From positions 5,766,001 through 5,830,000 of the forward strand of contig NZ_CP108101.1 in assembly GCF_036195325.1 (NCBI RefSeq): a stretch of 64,000 bases of DNA. Direction: 5' to 3'. Below, piece by piece: positions 53,337-62,100 of this stretch. Made by a program: the position numbers and the translations under genes. The stretch comes from Streptomyces sp. NBC_00234. GTDB taxonomy: Bacteria; Actinomycetota; Actinomycetes; Streptomycetales; Streptomycetaceae. Numbering within the stretch: position 1 is the first letter of the stretch; the number at the start of each line of letters is the position of its first letter. The notes under the pieces are model-generated. The model made no database searches and was not told where the DNA came from. It saw only the letters and a program-made list of their open reading frames with translations.

Positions 53337-53843
53337 CTAGTAGCCGGTTGTGCCGTCGAGCATCTCGCGCAGGATGTCCAGGTGGCCGTTGTGGCGGGCC
53401 GTCTCCTCGGTGAGGTGGTGCAGGATCCAGCGCAGGTCAACGTGGAGGCCGTTACGGATGGTTCCCTGGGCCTGCTTGTCCAGGTCGTTCCCGGCGACCA
53501 GTTCGCGGTATCGGGCGCTCTGTTCGGCGTATTCGTCGAGCAGCTGCGTGAGGGGGAAGTCGACGGCGATTCGCATCTCGCGGTCGGGGTCCTCGTCGGT
53601 CATGGGGGCCCGGTCTTCCTCGCCGAGGAAGATCACCTGGAACCAGTAGTACTCGACCCAGCGGAGGTGGTTGATCACTCCGCTCATGGTCATCAGCGGT
53701 GAGCCCGGCAGGAGCGCCTTGCGGGCGTTCTCCGCAGAGACGCCTTCGCACTTGGCGCGAGCGGTGCCACGTGCGTAGTCGAGAAACGTGGTGAGCTGGG
53801 TGCGCTCGTCCCACGCGGGCGGCGTGTCATCGATTCTGGTCAT
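53337..53843 (-). CDS. DinB-like (DUF664) protein
   Basis: A 168-residue four-helix-bundle protein of the DinB/DUF664 superfamily, which in actinobacteria includes mycothiol- or bacillithiol-dependent transferases. Candidate metal-site histidines occur in GVINHLRWVEYYWF and in LTEETARHNGHLDILRE (HNGH). The start MTRIDDTPPAWDERTQLTTF is typical. A single gene, convergent with the transposase remnant; it may protect against electrophiles, but the substrate is unknown. Confidence 0.88.
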   Translation of the reverse strand: MTRIDDTPPAWDERTQLTTFLDYARGTARAKCEGVSAENARKALLPGSPLMTMSGVINHLRWVEYYWFQVIFLGEEDRAPMTDEDPDREMRIAVDFPLTQLLDEYAEQSARYRELVAGNDLDKQAQGTIRNGLHVDLRWILHHLTEETARHNGHLDILREMLDGTTGY

Positions 53844-54317
53844 CGCGCGAAGCGTCCTCGATCACTGCGACCCATGTCGAGGGATTTATCGACGACCCCG
53901 ACCTGCTTCACCCAGTTCCTTGTCCGGCGGGTCGATACAGCGATCCAGCGCCGGTGGGCGCTGACCTGCGGAACTCTCAGAAGCCGAAGAACTGACCTCC
54001 CGACGGAGCGACCTGCGAGGTTGCACCCCCTCTCGTCTCTGACCTGCGGCTGAACGCTTCGGCTTGGTGAACGTTGGTGGTTGGTGAGCGGCCCTTGCCG
54101 GGGCAGGTGGCGGGCACGGACGGCTCGGCCGAGGGATCTCCGGGGCACGTGCGGCGGGGCTGAACCGTCGCCTCTTGATCACATGTGTCCGACGGGTACA
54201 ACCCTTGGCCGGATCCGGCTGTCTGTACGTGTGCAGATCAACTGCATTCGAATGTGCGACGGCTGCCGGGTAAACGTGACCGGAACTGTCCGCGCACTCT
54301 CCCGCTAAGGAGCCCGC
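53844..54317. other. Interval with the middle att-like copy
   Basis: About 470 bp without a credible gene. It contains the 31-bp repeat (53959-53989), two CTGACCTGC motifs (53961, 54038) and the promoter region of the FG-GAP gene. The Shine-Dalgarno AAGGAG at 54307-54312 ends it. Confidence 0.5.
53959..53989. repeat. 31-bp direct repeat, att-like, middle copy
   Basis: Perfectly identical to 56921-56951. The core, read on the minus strand, ends CTTCGGCTTCTGA, that is the last codons and stop of the CAP gene, followed by GAGTTCCGCAGGTCAGCG. A duplicated gene 3' end flanking an integrase remnant is the normal outcome of site-specific integration. Confidence 0.75.
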
Positions 54318-55775
54318 GTGGCATCCCGTGCACTCGGCACCGGTGTGGTCCTCGCCCTCACCATGGCGTCCACACTCGTCGCCCTGCCCACCGCCCAGGC
54401 CACGGCGCCGTCCGGCCCTGCACAGGCGACGACCGCCCTGCCGGGGAAGAAGAGCGACTTCAACGGCGACGGCTACGCCGACCTGGCCTTCACCGCGCCC
54501 GGGGCCACCGTCGACGGCCTCGCGGGCGCCGGATACGTCGGCGTCGTCTACGGGTCCGCCACCGGCCTGAAGACCGCCACCAAGCAGGTTCTCACCCAGA
54601 ACTCGGCCGGCATACCCGACGCGGCCGAGGCCTCGGACGCGTTCGGCACCAACATCGTCTCGGCCGACCTCGACCAGGACGGCTACGCCGACCTGGTGGT
54701 CGGTACGTGGAGAGAGTCCGTCGGTACCGTCTCCGGGGCAGGCTCCCTGACCGTCGTCTGGGGCGGTGCGGGCGGGCTTTCGGGCGGCGCCACGCTCCTG
54801 ACGGGCGAGACCAATAACTACGTGGGCAGCCAGCTGGTCGTCGGCGACTTCAACGGGGACGGCAGCCAGGACATCGGCACGACGCGCGCCTCCGTCGTCC
54901 AGTTCCTGAAGGGTCCGTTCACCCGCCAGGGCTCGGCAGCCGGCATCACTGCGGTGTCTGCGGACTACCACCACGGGTGGTTCGACATGGCGGCGGGCGA
55001 CCTCAACGGCGACGGCTTCGACGAGATCGTCGGTGTCTCCGGTGGCGAGGACTACCGGGTCGCCACCATCGCTACCGGCGGCCCCACGGGCCCCGGGCCG
55101 TTCGTCGATATGAGGCACAGCGACGTACGGCGCTTCGAAGGTGGCGAGACCGTCGCCATCGGCAACGTCAACGGTGACGCATACGCCGACATCGTCGTGG
55201 GCCGCGACGACGGCCTGGACGGCGACGAGGACTTCCCGTTCTCCTTCGGCGGCATGATCACGTACGTGCCCGGCGGCGCCACGGGCCCCCAGGTCGGCAA
55301 GTCGAAGATGATGAACCAGGACTCGACGGGCGTGCCCGGTGCAGCCGAGTACCTCGACGGGTTCGGTTCGTCCCTCTCCATCGCCGACACCAACGGTGAC
55401 GGCTTCGGCGAGGTCGCCGTCGGCGTCCCGAACGAGGCCCTCGAAACCACCAAGGGGGCCGGCGGCATCGTGATCCTGCCCGGCACGGCGGCCGGGCCGA
55501 CCGGCACCGGTTCCACGGGCTTCAACCAGACCACCGCAGGTATCACCGGCACCGCGGAGGCGGGCGACTTGTTCGGCGGGGCCGCCGCCTTCATCGACGG
55601 CAACAAGGACGGTCGCGCCGAGCTGGCCGTCAGCGCGCCCGGGGAGAACGCCGGAGAGGGTTCCATGTGGGTCATCCCCTCCATGAAGACCGGCACCGGC
55701 TCCTTCACCTTCGGCCACGCCACTCTCGGCACCGTGGCGGTGAAGGCCGCCCTCGGGGCGTCCATCAACCGCTGA
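54318..55775 (+). CDS. Secreted FG-GAP (integrin-alpha-like) repeat protein
   Basis: A 485-residue exported protein. The signal peptide is MASRALGTGVVLALTMASTL and more, with cleavage near AQA (residue 32). The mature part is a beta-propeller of about seven FG-GAP repeats. Each carries a calcium-loop motif: DFNGDGYAD, DLDQDGYAD, DFNGDGSQD, DLNGDGFDE, NVNGDAYAD, DTNGDGFGE and DGNKDGRAE. Streptomyces have several such extracellular propellers, of unknown ligand. The GTG start follows AAGGAG. It lies between two copies of the 31-bp repeat, so it may be cargo of an integrated element. Confidence 0.9.
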   Translation: MASRALGTGVVLALTMASTLVALPTAQATAPSGPAQATTALPGKKSDFNGDGYADLAFTAPGATVDGLAGAGYVGVVYGSATGLKTATKQVLTQNSAGIPDAAEASDAFGTNIVSADLDQDGYADLVVGTWRESVGTVSGAGSLTVVWGGAGGLSGGATLLTGETNNYVGSQLVVGDFNGDGSQDIGTTRASVVQFLKGPFTRQGSAAGITAVSADYHHGWFDMAAGDLNGDGFDEIVGVSGGEDYRVATIATGGPTGPGPFVDMRHSDVRRFEGGETVAIGNVNGDAYADIVVGRDDGLDGDEDFPFSFGGMITYVPGGATGPQVGKSKMMNQDSTGVPGAAEYLDGFGSSLSIADTNGDGFGEVAVGVPNEALETTKGAGGIVILPGTAAGPTGTGSTGFNQTTAGITGTAEAGDLFGGAAAFIDGNKDGRAELAVSAPGENAGEGSMWVIPSMKTGTGSFTFGHATLGTVAVKAALGASINR

Positions 55776-56129
55776 CGACAAGCTGATAGTCCAGAGACGA
55801 CCGAGGAGTCCCGACCGTCGTAGGAGGTCGGCCCCACTACGCACAGCACTGAGCGTTCTTGCGGCTTTGTCGCTTGTCTTGTCGTTCGTTGGCGCGCAGG
55901 TCAGGCGGCGTTTCGCCCCATCGAGCCGGTTGCCCTCGTCACCTCACGACAAGCGACAAGACAAGCGACAAGCTGGAGAGACCGACCCTTTCGGGCTGGC
56001 GTCCATCGAGTGCCTACCGCCACAGTTCCTGGACACCGAGGGACGGCCGCAGGCTGCAGATCCTCACGGCGCCTTCCAGCGAGGGCGTCCCCCTAGGAGC
56101 CTGGCAACCACCAATGGCCAGTGTTGGTA
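55776..56129. other. Interval with inverted and iterated repeats before integrase remnant
   Basis: This 354-bp stretch encodes no recognisable protein. It carries the 18-bp inverted repeats at 55867-55884 and 55954-55971. An open frame from 55859 continues into the integrase remnant, but its translation to about 56130 shows no integrase similarity. Confidence 0.45.
55867..55971. repeat. 18-bp inverted repeat with GACAAGC iterations
   Basis: TTGTCGCTTGTCTTGTCG (55867-55884) is perfectly complementary to CGACAAGACAAGCGACAA (55954-55971), 69 bp apart. The right arm sits in a run of ACAAGCGACAAG units (55948-55972). It looks like a recombinase- or replication-protein binding array. Confidence 0.6.
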
Positions 56130-56362
56130 CCACACCCGAGCGCTTCGCGAGAAGACTCGCGGACCTCCCCAAGGTTCGCGACAACGGCACGCACGCGCTC
56201 AGGCACTTCTACGCGTCGGTGCTCCTGGACGCGGGGGAGAGCATCAAGGCGCTCAGCGAGTACCTGGGGCACCACGACCCCGCATTCACGCTACGGACTT
56301 ACACCCACCTCATGCCCGCGATCGATGACGTCTTCCGGGGGCCTGGCAGGCCGCGAGCTTGA
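56130..56362 (+). pseudogene. Tyrosine integrase, C-terminal remnant
   Basis: The last 75 residues match the catalytic end of phage- or ICE-type tyrosine recombinases. THALRHFYASVLLDAG holds the H-x-x-R pair, ALSEYLGHHDPAFTLRTYTH holds the following His and the nucleophile Tyr, and LMPAID is the usual tail. The arm-binding domain and the first catalytic Arg are absent from the upstream frame. The element that brought it can no longer excise by itself. It lies 560 bp from the right repeat copy, the normal position of an integrase next to an att site. Confidence 0.82.
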
Positions 56363-56420
56363 CGGGAACTGCGATCGGACTGGCTGCGTCTTCCGGCGCG
56401 GACCAAGAGGAGAGTGAGCG

Positions 56421-56831
56421 ATGGCCACGTGGCTGGCGCCGGTGCTAGGGCTTGTAGGCGCTTTCATGGGCGCAGCGTTGGCACCATGGATGAACGCTCA
56501 TCTGGGATGGCGGCGTACTCGGCGAGAGGCGTTCAACGCAGCGATTTCTGCACTGAGGATCGCGCAGGCGGCACGACACTTCGCGCAGGATGTCCCTGCC
56601 CACTACGTGGGAGGCGACGCGGCCACGGTTGAGGCATACAACCAACGGTTGAGGGAGAGGGGCATCGACCGCTTCGTCGACTCGATGTACGAAGCGAAGG
56701 TGGCGCTAGCAGCCCTTGCGTCCTTCCACCCAGTCAGCGGTGACCTTGATAGGTGGGAAATCACGGAGCCGGACGCCGCCAGGATGTTGGCTGAGCTGCT
56801 GCGGGAACGAAGGCGCCTCAGGTTGGCGTAG
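56421..56831 (+). CDS. Small membrane-anchored protein, function unknown
   Basis: A 136-residue protein. It has one N-terminal hydrophobic helix (WLAPVLGLVGAFMGAALAPW) followed by a soluble helical domain with RRTRREAFNAAISALRIAQA and AARMLAELLRERRRLRL. Such proteins are frequent in integrative elements and prophages of Streptomyces. The ATG follows GAGGAGAGTGAG. It is on the element side of the right att-like repeat. No catalytic motif is visible. Confidence 0.7.
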   Translation: MATWLAPVLGLVGAFMGAALAPWMNAHLGWRRTRREAFNAAISALRIAQAARHFAQDVPAHYVGGDAATVEAYNQRLRERGIDRFVDSMYEAKVALAALASFHPVSGDLDRWEITEPDAARMLAELLRERRRLRLA

Positions 56832-56920
56832 GAGCAGAGGGAACAGGCGGGGCTCAACCCGGTCTGGGCCGCTTCGGCTACGAATGGCGGCCCACAGACG
56901 GCCCATGACAGTACGCAAGT

Positions 56921-56951
56921 CGCTGACCTGCGGAACTCTCAGAAGCCGAAG
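56921..56951. repeat. 31-bp direct repeat, att-like, right copy (in CAP gene end)
   Basis: Identical to 53959-53989. It spans the stop codon and last codons of the CAP-domain gene (minus strand), which remains intact. This is the likely attachment site of the integrated DNA to the left. Confidence 0.75.
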
Positions 56952-57790
56952 TCCTGCGTCCACCAGGGGCCGCCGGAGCCGAAGTACACGCCGACGCCGA
57001 GCGTCTTGTAGTCGCAGTTGAGAATGTTTGCTCGGTGCCCGTCGCTGTTCATCCAGCCGTCCATCACGGCCTGTGCGTCGGCCTGGCCGCGGGCGATGTT
57101 CTCGGCGGCGAGATCCTGCACGCCCGCCTTCGCCGCCCGGTCCCACGGGGTCGCCCCGTCGGGATCGGTGTGGGAGAAGAAGCCGCGCGCGGCCATGTCC
57201 TCGCTGAAGTCCTGGGCGAGTGACGTCAGCCCGCGGGAGGCCGCGACCGGGCTGCAGCCGACCTTCGCGCGTTCCTGGTTGACGAGGGAGAGCACGGTGG
57301 CACGGGCGCTGTCGGTCGCGTCGGGGGACGGGGCCGAGGGCTTGGGGGCCGGGTCGGGAGCCGAGGTCTTCGGTGCGGCGGGGGCCTTGGGAGCCGGTGC
57401 CGCGCTCGTCTTCTTCTCGGTCTTCTCCGCGGGCGCCTTCGTCGGCTGCTTGGACGCCTTCGCGTCCTTCGACGGGGAGGCCGCCGGCTTGGTCGTCTTG
57501 GCAGAAGCCGAGGTGGAAGGGGCCGCGGCGCGCTCGCTGGAGCGGCTCGTGCCGGTGGAGGCCGAGGCGCGGTCGGACGGCGAGGAGGTCGTGCCGCCCT
57601 GGGTGAGGAGGTCGGGCGCACCCTCGGAGCGGACCTGGTCCGCCGCTGAGGTACCGCGTACGTCGAAGCTGTCGCCGCCGGGCAGCAGGCCCGAGGTGAC
57701 CGCCACCGCGCCGACGGCCATGGCCGCGGAGACGCCGAGGAGACCCGTGCGTACGGGCCTCGAGGCCCGCTTCTTGCCGTGGCGTCCCAT
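56939..57790 (-). CDS. CAP/SCP domain secreted protein
   Basis: A 283-residue exported protein. A basic N-terminus with a hydrophobic helix (residues 15-38) acts as signal or anchor. Residues 65-160 are a Ser/Ala/Pro/Lys-rich linker. Residues 160-283 are a CAP domain (VLSLVNQERAKVGCSPV, FFSHTDPDGATPWDRA, AENIARG and HRANILNC, with the family His and Glu positions, and a final WWTQDFGF). CAP proteins may bind lipids or glycans, or cleave peptides. Its 3' end is the presumed integration target of the region to the left. Confidence 0.9.
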   Translation of the reverse strand: MGRHGKKRASRPVRTGLLGVSAAMAVGAVAVTSGLLPGGDSFDVRGTSAADQVRSEGAPDLLTQGGTTSSPSDRASASTGTSRSSERAAAPSTSASAKTTKPAASPSKDAKASKQPTKAPAEKTEKKTSAAPAPKAPAAPKTSAPDPAPKPSAPSPDATDSARATVLSLVNQERAKVGCSPVAASRGLTSLAQDFSEDMAARGFFSHTDPDGATPWDRAAKAGVQDLAAENIARGQADAQAVMDGWMNSDGHRANILNCDYKTLGVGVYFGSGGPWWTQDFGF

Positions 57791-57846
57791 GCGCTGTGCC
57801 TTCCATGTGCTCCGGACGCCCCTGTGGCGTCACCGTGACTCTCGCA

Positions 57847-57870
57847 AGCCTCACCCGATCGGGTGAGGCT
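57847..57870. promoter_or_regulatory. Perfect 24-bp palindrome
   Basis: AGCCTCACCCGA (57847-57858) joined directly to its full complement TCGGGTGAGGCT (57859-57870). It lies 57 bp upstream of the CAP gene start and 76 bp upstream of acyP, in the 155-bp divergent gap. A dimeric-regulator operator fits better than a terminator, since both genes point away from it. Confidence 0.65.
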
Positions 57871-57945
57871 ATTGCGACCGGACTGTACGCCATGACGTAA
57901 AGGGGTGAAGTGCTCCGCGAGCAATTGGACGGTTAGCGTTCGGGT

Positions 57946-58227
57946 ATGAACGAAGATGCACGACTCGTCGTTTGGGTACGCGGCCGAGTACAGCAAGTAG
58001 GGTTCCGATGGTTCACCAGGGCAAACGCTTTGGAGATCGGCAGCCTCCGGGGCTTCGCACTCAATCTCGACGACGGCAGGGTGCAGGTGGTCGCCGAAGG
58101 GCCACGTGAGAATTGCCACCGTCTGCTGGACTGGCTCCGCTCCGACGACACACCCGGCCACGTGGACGGAGTGACTGAGATCTGGGACACCCCGCGCGGT
58201 GGATATGAGGGATTCGCAATCCGGTGA
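57946..58227 (+). CDS. acyP: Acylphosphatase
   Basis: A 93-residue small enzyme that hydrolyses acyl phosphates. The signature VRGRVQQVGFRWFTRANA holds the active-site Arg (GFRWF) and FALNLDDGRVQVVAEG holds the active-site Asn. The length is normal for the family. It is divergent from the CAP gene and located two genes before smc, as in other Streptomyces. Confidence 0.93.
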   Translation: MNEDARLVVWVRGRVQQVGFRWFTRANALEIGSLRGFALNLDDGRVQVVAEGPRENCHRLLDWLRSDDTPGHVDGVTEIWDTPRGGYEGFAIR

Positions 58228-58665
58228 ACGGGAGTCGCGGAACCGGAGCGGATCCGCTCCGTATTCGAGGCGCCGCGAGGTGTCACGGTCGTCCCCCTCA
58301 GGGCGGTGCACCCGAAATGACCTGCGAATTGACGCGTCGGCCGGACATGGTTGCCAAGAGTGGGCCGGCATGCCAGGCTGCGGCGGTAACGAAGATCTCC
58401 ACGCCCCCCGGGGCCCCGCAGGAGAGTCGCGCCGCATGATCGATCCGCCGCGCGCCCCCGGGACGCCCGCCTCAACGGGGTGTGATCGTGTTGACCGTCA
58501 AACTTTTTGGTGAGACGCTGAAAACCCCGCGCACCTTAGCTGTTTGGCAGAGCTGTTTGGCAGCAGAACCGCAGTGAAGACAGAGCACTGCCGAGCACCG
58601 CGGGTGCGATTCCCTCACGACCCACACCGCTTCGGTCGGTCACTCAGTGTGGAGGACCATCCATC
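58228..58665. other. Interval with tandem repeat and tRNA-like remnant
   Basis: About 440 bp without a convincing gene. AGCTGTTTGGCAG occurs twice in tandem (58538-58550, 58551-58563). Downstream, AGAGCACTGC (58581-58590) and CGCGGGTGCGATTCCC (58599-58614) resemble D-arm and T-arm parts of a tRNA, without anticodon or acceptor stems. GGAGGA at 58651-58656 is the Shine-Dalgarno of the next gene. Confidence 0.4.
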
Positions 58666-58878
58666 ATGGCAAAGGCGCTTCTCGGTTACGTCGGCGGTTC
58701 CGACCCGCGACTCCTCGCCGAGATGCGACGGCTCCAGCAGCGCGTCCAGGACCTGGAATCCGAGCTCGTACGGATCCAGGACGAGAACGACGCGCTGAAC
58801 GCCGCCGCCCAGCACCAAGAGTCGCTGCTCGACAGCATCGACATCGACGTACCTCAGGCGGAGCCCGCGCTGACCTGA
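58666..58878 (+). CDS. Small coiled-coil protein upstream of smc
   Basis: A 70-residue protein, MAKALLGYVGGSDPRLLAEM and onward. Residues 15-55 form one amphipathic coiled coil (RRLQQRVQDLESELVRIQDE), and the acidic tail ends QAEPALT. It has no known domain. Its place just before smc is typical of Streptomyces; a role with chromosome or polar proteins can be imagined but nothing here shows it. The ATG follows GGAGGA. Confidence 0.75.
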   Translation: MAKALLGYVGGSDPRLLAEMRRLQQRVQDLESELVRIQDENDALNAAAQHQESLLDSIDIDVPQAEPALT

Positions 58879-59185
58879 CCGGTTGCCCAGTCGGGTCCGG
58901 TCGGGCTGCATACGGCAGCCGCTTGAGTTCATCACCGGAATGTCTTCGTCACGGATCGTCGTCCCTGGTCATCGAGGTTTGCTCGTGAAACCGGTCGGCC
59001 TCGGTCCGTAGCGCGGGCTGTAGCAAGTCCAGGGGACGCTTCGGCGTCCCTTTTTCTTTCTCCCGCAGTGATTCCCCCGGTGATTCCCCCCGGTCCCGCC
59101 CCGGACGTACAACCCTTCCCTTACCGTCTGATGTGCCCTGCACCTTCATCAGCGAAACCGAGAGTGAAAGGTAGAGTCCGGCGGC
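58879..59185. other. Interval before smc
   Basis: About 300 bp without a gene. It carries the terminator at 59033-59055 and the smc promoter region. The smc leader contains GTGAAAGG-type purines at 59162-59173 but no strong Shine-Dalgarno. Confidence 0.45.
59033..59055 (+). terminator. Intrinsic terminator with TTCG loop and T-tract
   Basis: GGGACGC-TTCG-GCGTCCC followed by TTTTT. It is one of the few T-tract terminators in this GC-rich window. Confidence 0.8.
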
Positions 59186-62100
59186 GTGCACCTCAAGGCC
59201 CTGACCCTGCGTGGTTTCAAATCGTTCGCCTCCGCCACGACCCTGCGGTTCGAGCCCGGGATCACCTGCGTCGTCGGACCCAATGGATCAGGCAAATCCA
59301 ATGTGGTGGACGCGCTCTCATGGGTCATGGGTGAGCAGGGAGCCAAATCCCTGCGTGGCGGCAAGATGGAAGACGTGATCTTCGCCGGTACTACCGGAAG
59401 GCCGCCGCTCGGGCGGGCCGAGGTCTCGCTGACCATTGACAATTCCGACGGTGCCCTGCCGATCGAGTACGCGGAAGTCACCATCACGCGGATCATGTTC
59501 CGCAACGGCGGCAGCGAATACCAGATCAATGGCGACACCTGCCGGCTCCTCGACATTCAGGAACTCCTCTCGGACTCCGGTATCGGCCGGGAGATGCACG
59601 TCATCGTCGGGCAGGGCCGGCTGGACTCCGTACTCCACGCCGATCCGATGGGGCGGCGCGCATTCATCGAAGAGGCCGCGGGCGTCCTCAAGCACCGCAA
59701 GCGCAAGGAGAAGGCGCTGCGGAAACTGGAGGCGATGGGAGCCAATCTGGCCCGCGTCCAGGACCTCACCGGCGAACTGAGGCGACAGCTGAAGCCGCTG
59801 GGCAGGCAGGCCGCCGTGGCCCGCCGCGCCGCGGTCATCCAGGCCGACCTGCGCGATTCCCGGTTGCGGCTCCTCGCCGACGACTTGGTGCGGCTGAACG
59901 AGGCGCTGCGCACCGAGATCGCCGACGAGGCCGCGCTCAAGCAGCGCAGGGAGGCGGCCGAGGCGGAACTGAAGGCCGCCCTGGGGCGCGAGGCGGAACT
60001 GGAGGACGAGGTACGGCGGCTGGCGCCGCGACTCCAGCGGGCCCAGCAGACCTGGTACGAGCTGTCGCAGCTGGCCGAGCGGGTCCGCGGCACGATCTCG
60101 CTCGCCGACGCCCGGGTGAAGAGCGCCACCGAGGCGCCCGAGGACGAGCGGCGCGGGCAGGGCTTCCGGGACCCGGAGAGCATGGAGCGCGAGGCCGCGC
60201 GGATCCGCGAGCAGGAGGCCGAACTGACGGCCGCGCTGGAGGCGGCCGAACACGCCCTTGAGGACACCACCGCCCACCGCGCCGACCTGGAACGGGAGTT
60301 GGCGGCCGAGGAGCGCAGGCTCAAGGACGCGGCCCGCGCCATCGCCGACCGGCGCGAGGGCCTGGCCCGGCTGCGCGGCCAGGTCAACGCCGCCCGTGGC
60401 CGGGCCGGTTCGGCGCAGGCCGAGATCGACCGGCTGGCCGCCTCCCGGGACGAGGCCGCGGAGCGCGCCGTCGCCGCCCAGGAGGAGTACGAACAGCTCA
60501 GGGCCGAGGTCGAGGGACTGGACGCCGACGACGCGGAGCTGGGGGAGCGGCACGACGCGGCCAGGCGGGAGCTCGCCGAGGCGGAGGCCGCGCACGGTGC
60601 GGCCCGGGAGGCCGCCACGGCGGCGGAACGCAAGCGGGCGGCGGTGGCGGCCCGCCACGAGGCGCTGGCGCTGGGCCTGCGCCGCAAGGACGGCACGGGT
60701 GCCCTGCTCGATGCTCAGGACCGGCTGGCCGGGCTGCTGGGCCCGGCCGCGGAACTGCTCACGGTCGTACCGGGGCACGAGGTCGCGGTGGCGGCTGCCC
60801 TGGGTGCGGCGGCGGACGCGGTCGCGGTGTCGGACCCCGCCACGGCGGCCGACGCCATCAGGCTGCTGCGCAAGAAGGACGCGGGGCGCGCGGCGCTGCT
60901 GCTCGGGGCGGGGCCGCAGGCGCACGAGCTCCCCGCGGAGGACGGTTCCGGAGCCGGCGTCGGCCGGGCGCCCGCTGTCGTGGACCTGGTGCGCGGGCCC
61001 GTCGAACTGATGGGCGCCGTACGGAGGCTGGTGCGCGACATGGTGGTCGTCGGGACGCTGGAGGACGCCGAGGACCTCGTCGCGGCCCGCCCCGAACTGA
61101 TCGCCGTGACCGGTGAGGGCGATGTGCTGGGGGCGCACTTCGCGACCGGGGGCTCGGCCGGGGCGCCCAGCCTCCTCGAAGTGCAGGCATCGGTCGACGA
61201 GGCCGCCGCCGAGCTGGCGGAGCTGGCCGTCCAGTGCGACGAACTCGCCGCCGCCCAGCAGCTGGCGGGGGAGCGGCGCCGGGCCGGCGCCGCCCTCGTC
61301 GAGGAACTGGGGGAGCGCCGCCGGGCCGCCGAGCGCGAGAAGTCCGGGGTGGCGCAGCAGCTAGGCCGGCTCGCCGGTCAGGCCCGTGGCGCCGCCGGCG
61401 AGGCGGAGCGCACGACCGCTTCGGCGGCGCGCGCCCAGGAGGCGCTGGAGCGGGCGGCCGAGGAGGCCGAGGAGCTCGCCGAACGGCTGCTGGTCGCCGA
61501 GGAGACCCCGGTCGAGGAGGAGCCCGACACCTCCGTGCGTGACCGGCTCGCCGCCGACGGGGCCAACGCCCGCCAGACCGAGATGGAGGCCCGTCTCCAG
61601 GCCCGTACCCATGAGGAGCGGGTGAAGGCACTCGCGGGGCGCGCCGACTCCCTGGACCGCGGCGCCCGCGCCGAACGCGAGGCCCGCGCCCGGGCCGAGC
61701 AGCGCCGTGCCCGGCTGCGCCACGAGGCGGAGGTCGCTTCCGCGGTGGCCTCGGGTGCCCGCCAACTGCTCGCGCACGTGGAGGTGTCCGTCGTACGGGC
61801 CCAGGAGGAGCGGACCTCGGCCGAGGCGGCGAAGGCCGAGGGCGAGCGGGGACTGGCGGTCGAACGGGGCCGGGGCCGCGGGCTCAAGGACGAGCTGGAC
61901 AAGCTGACCGACTCCGTCCACCGCGGCGAGGTGCTGGGTGCCGAGAAGCGGATGCGGATCGAGCAGCTGGAGGCGAAGGCTCTGGAGGAGCTGGGGGTGG
62001 AGCCGGCCGGGCTGGCCGCCGAGTACGGCCCCGACCAACTGGTGCCGCCGTCTCCCGCCGCCGAGGGCGAGGAGCTGCCGGACGATCCGGAGCATCCGCG

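Noticed and set aside
55859..56129. N-terminal extension of the integrase remnant
   Set aside because: The frame is open but the translation has no arm-binding or core-binding features and overlaps the inverted repeat array.
58224..58439. A 71-codon open frame after acyP
   Set aside because: Composition is irregular, there is no Shine-Dalgarno, and it overlaps the acyP end. It does not look like a gene.
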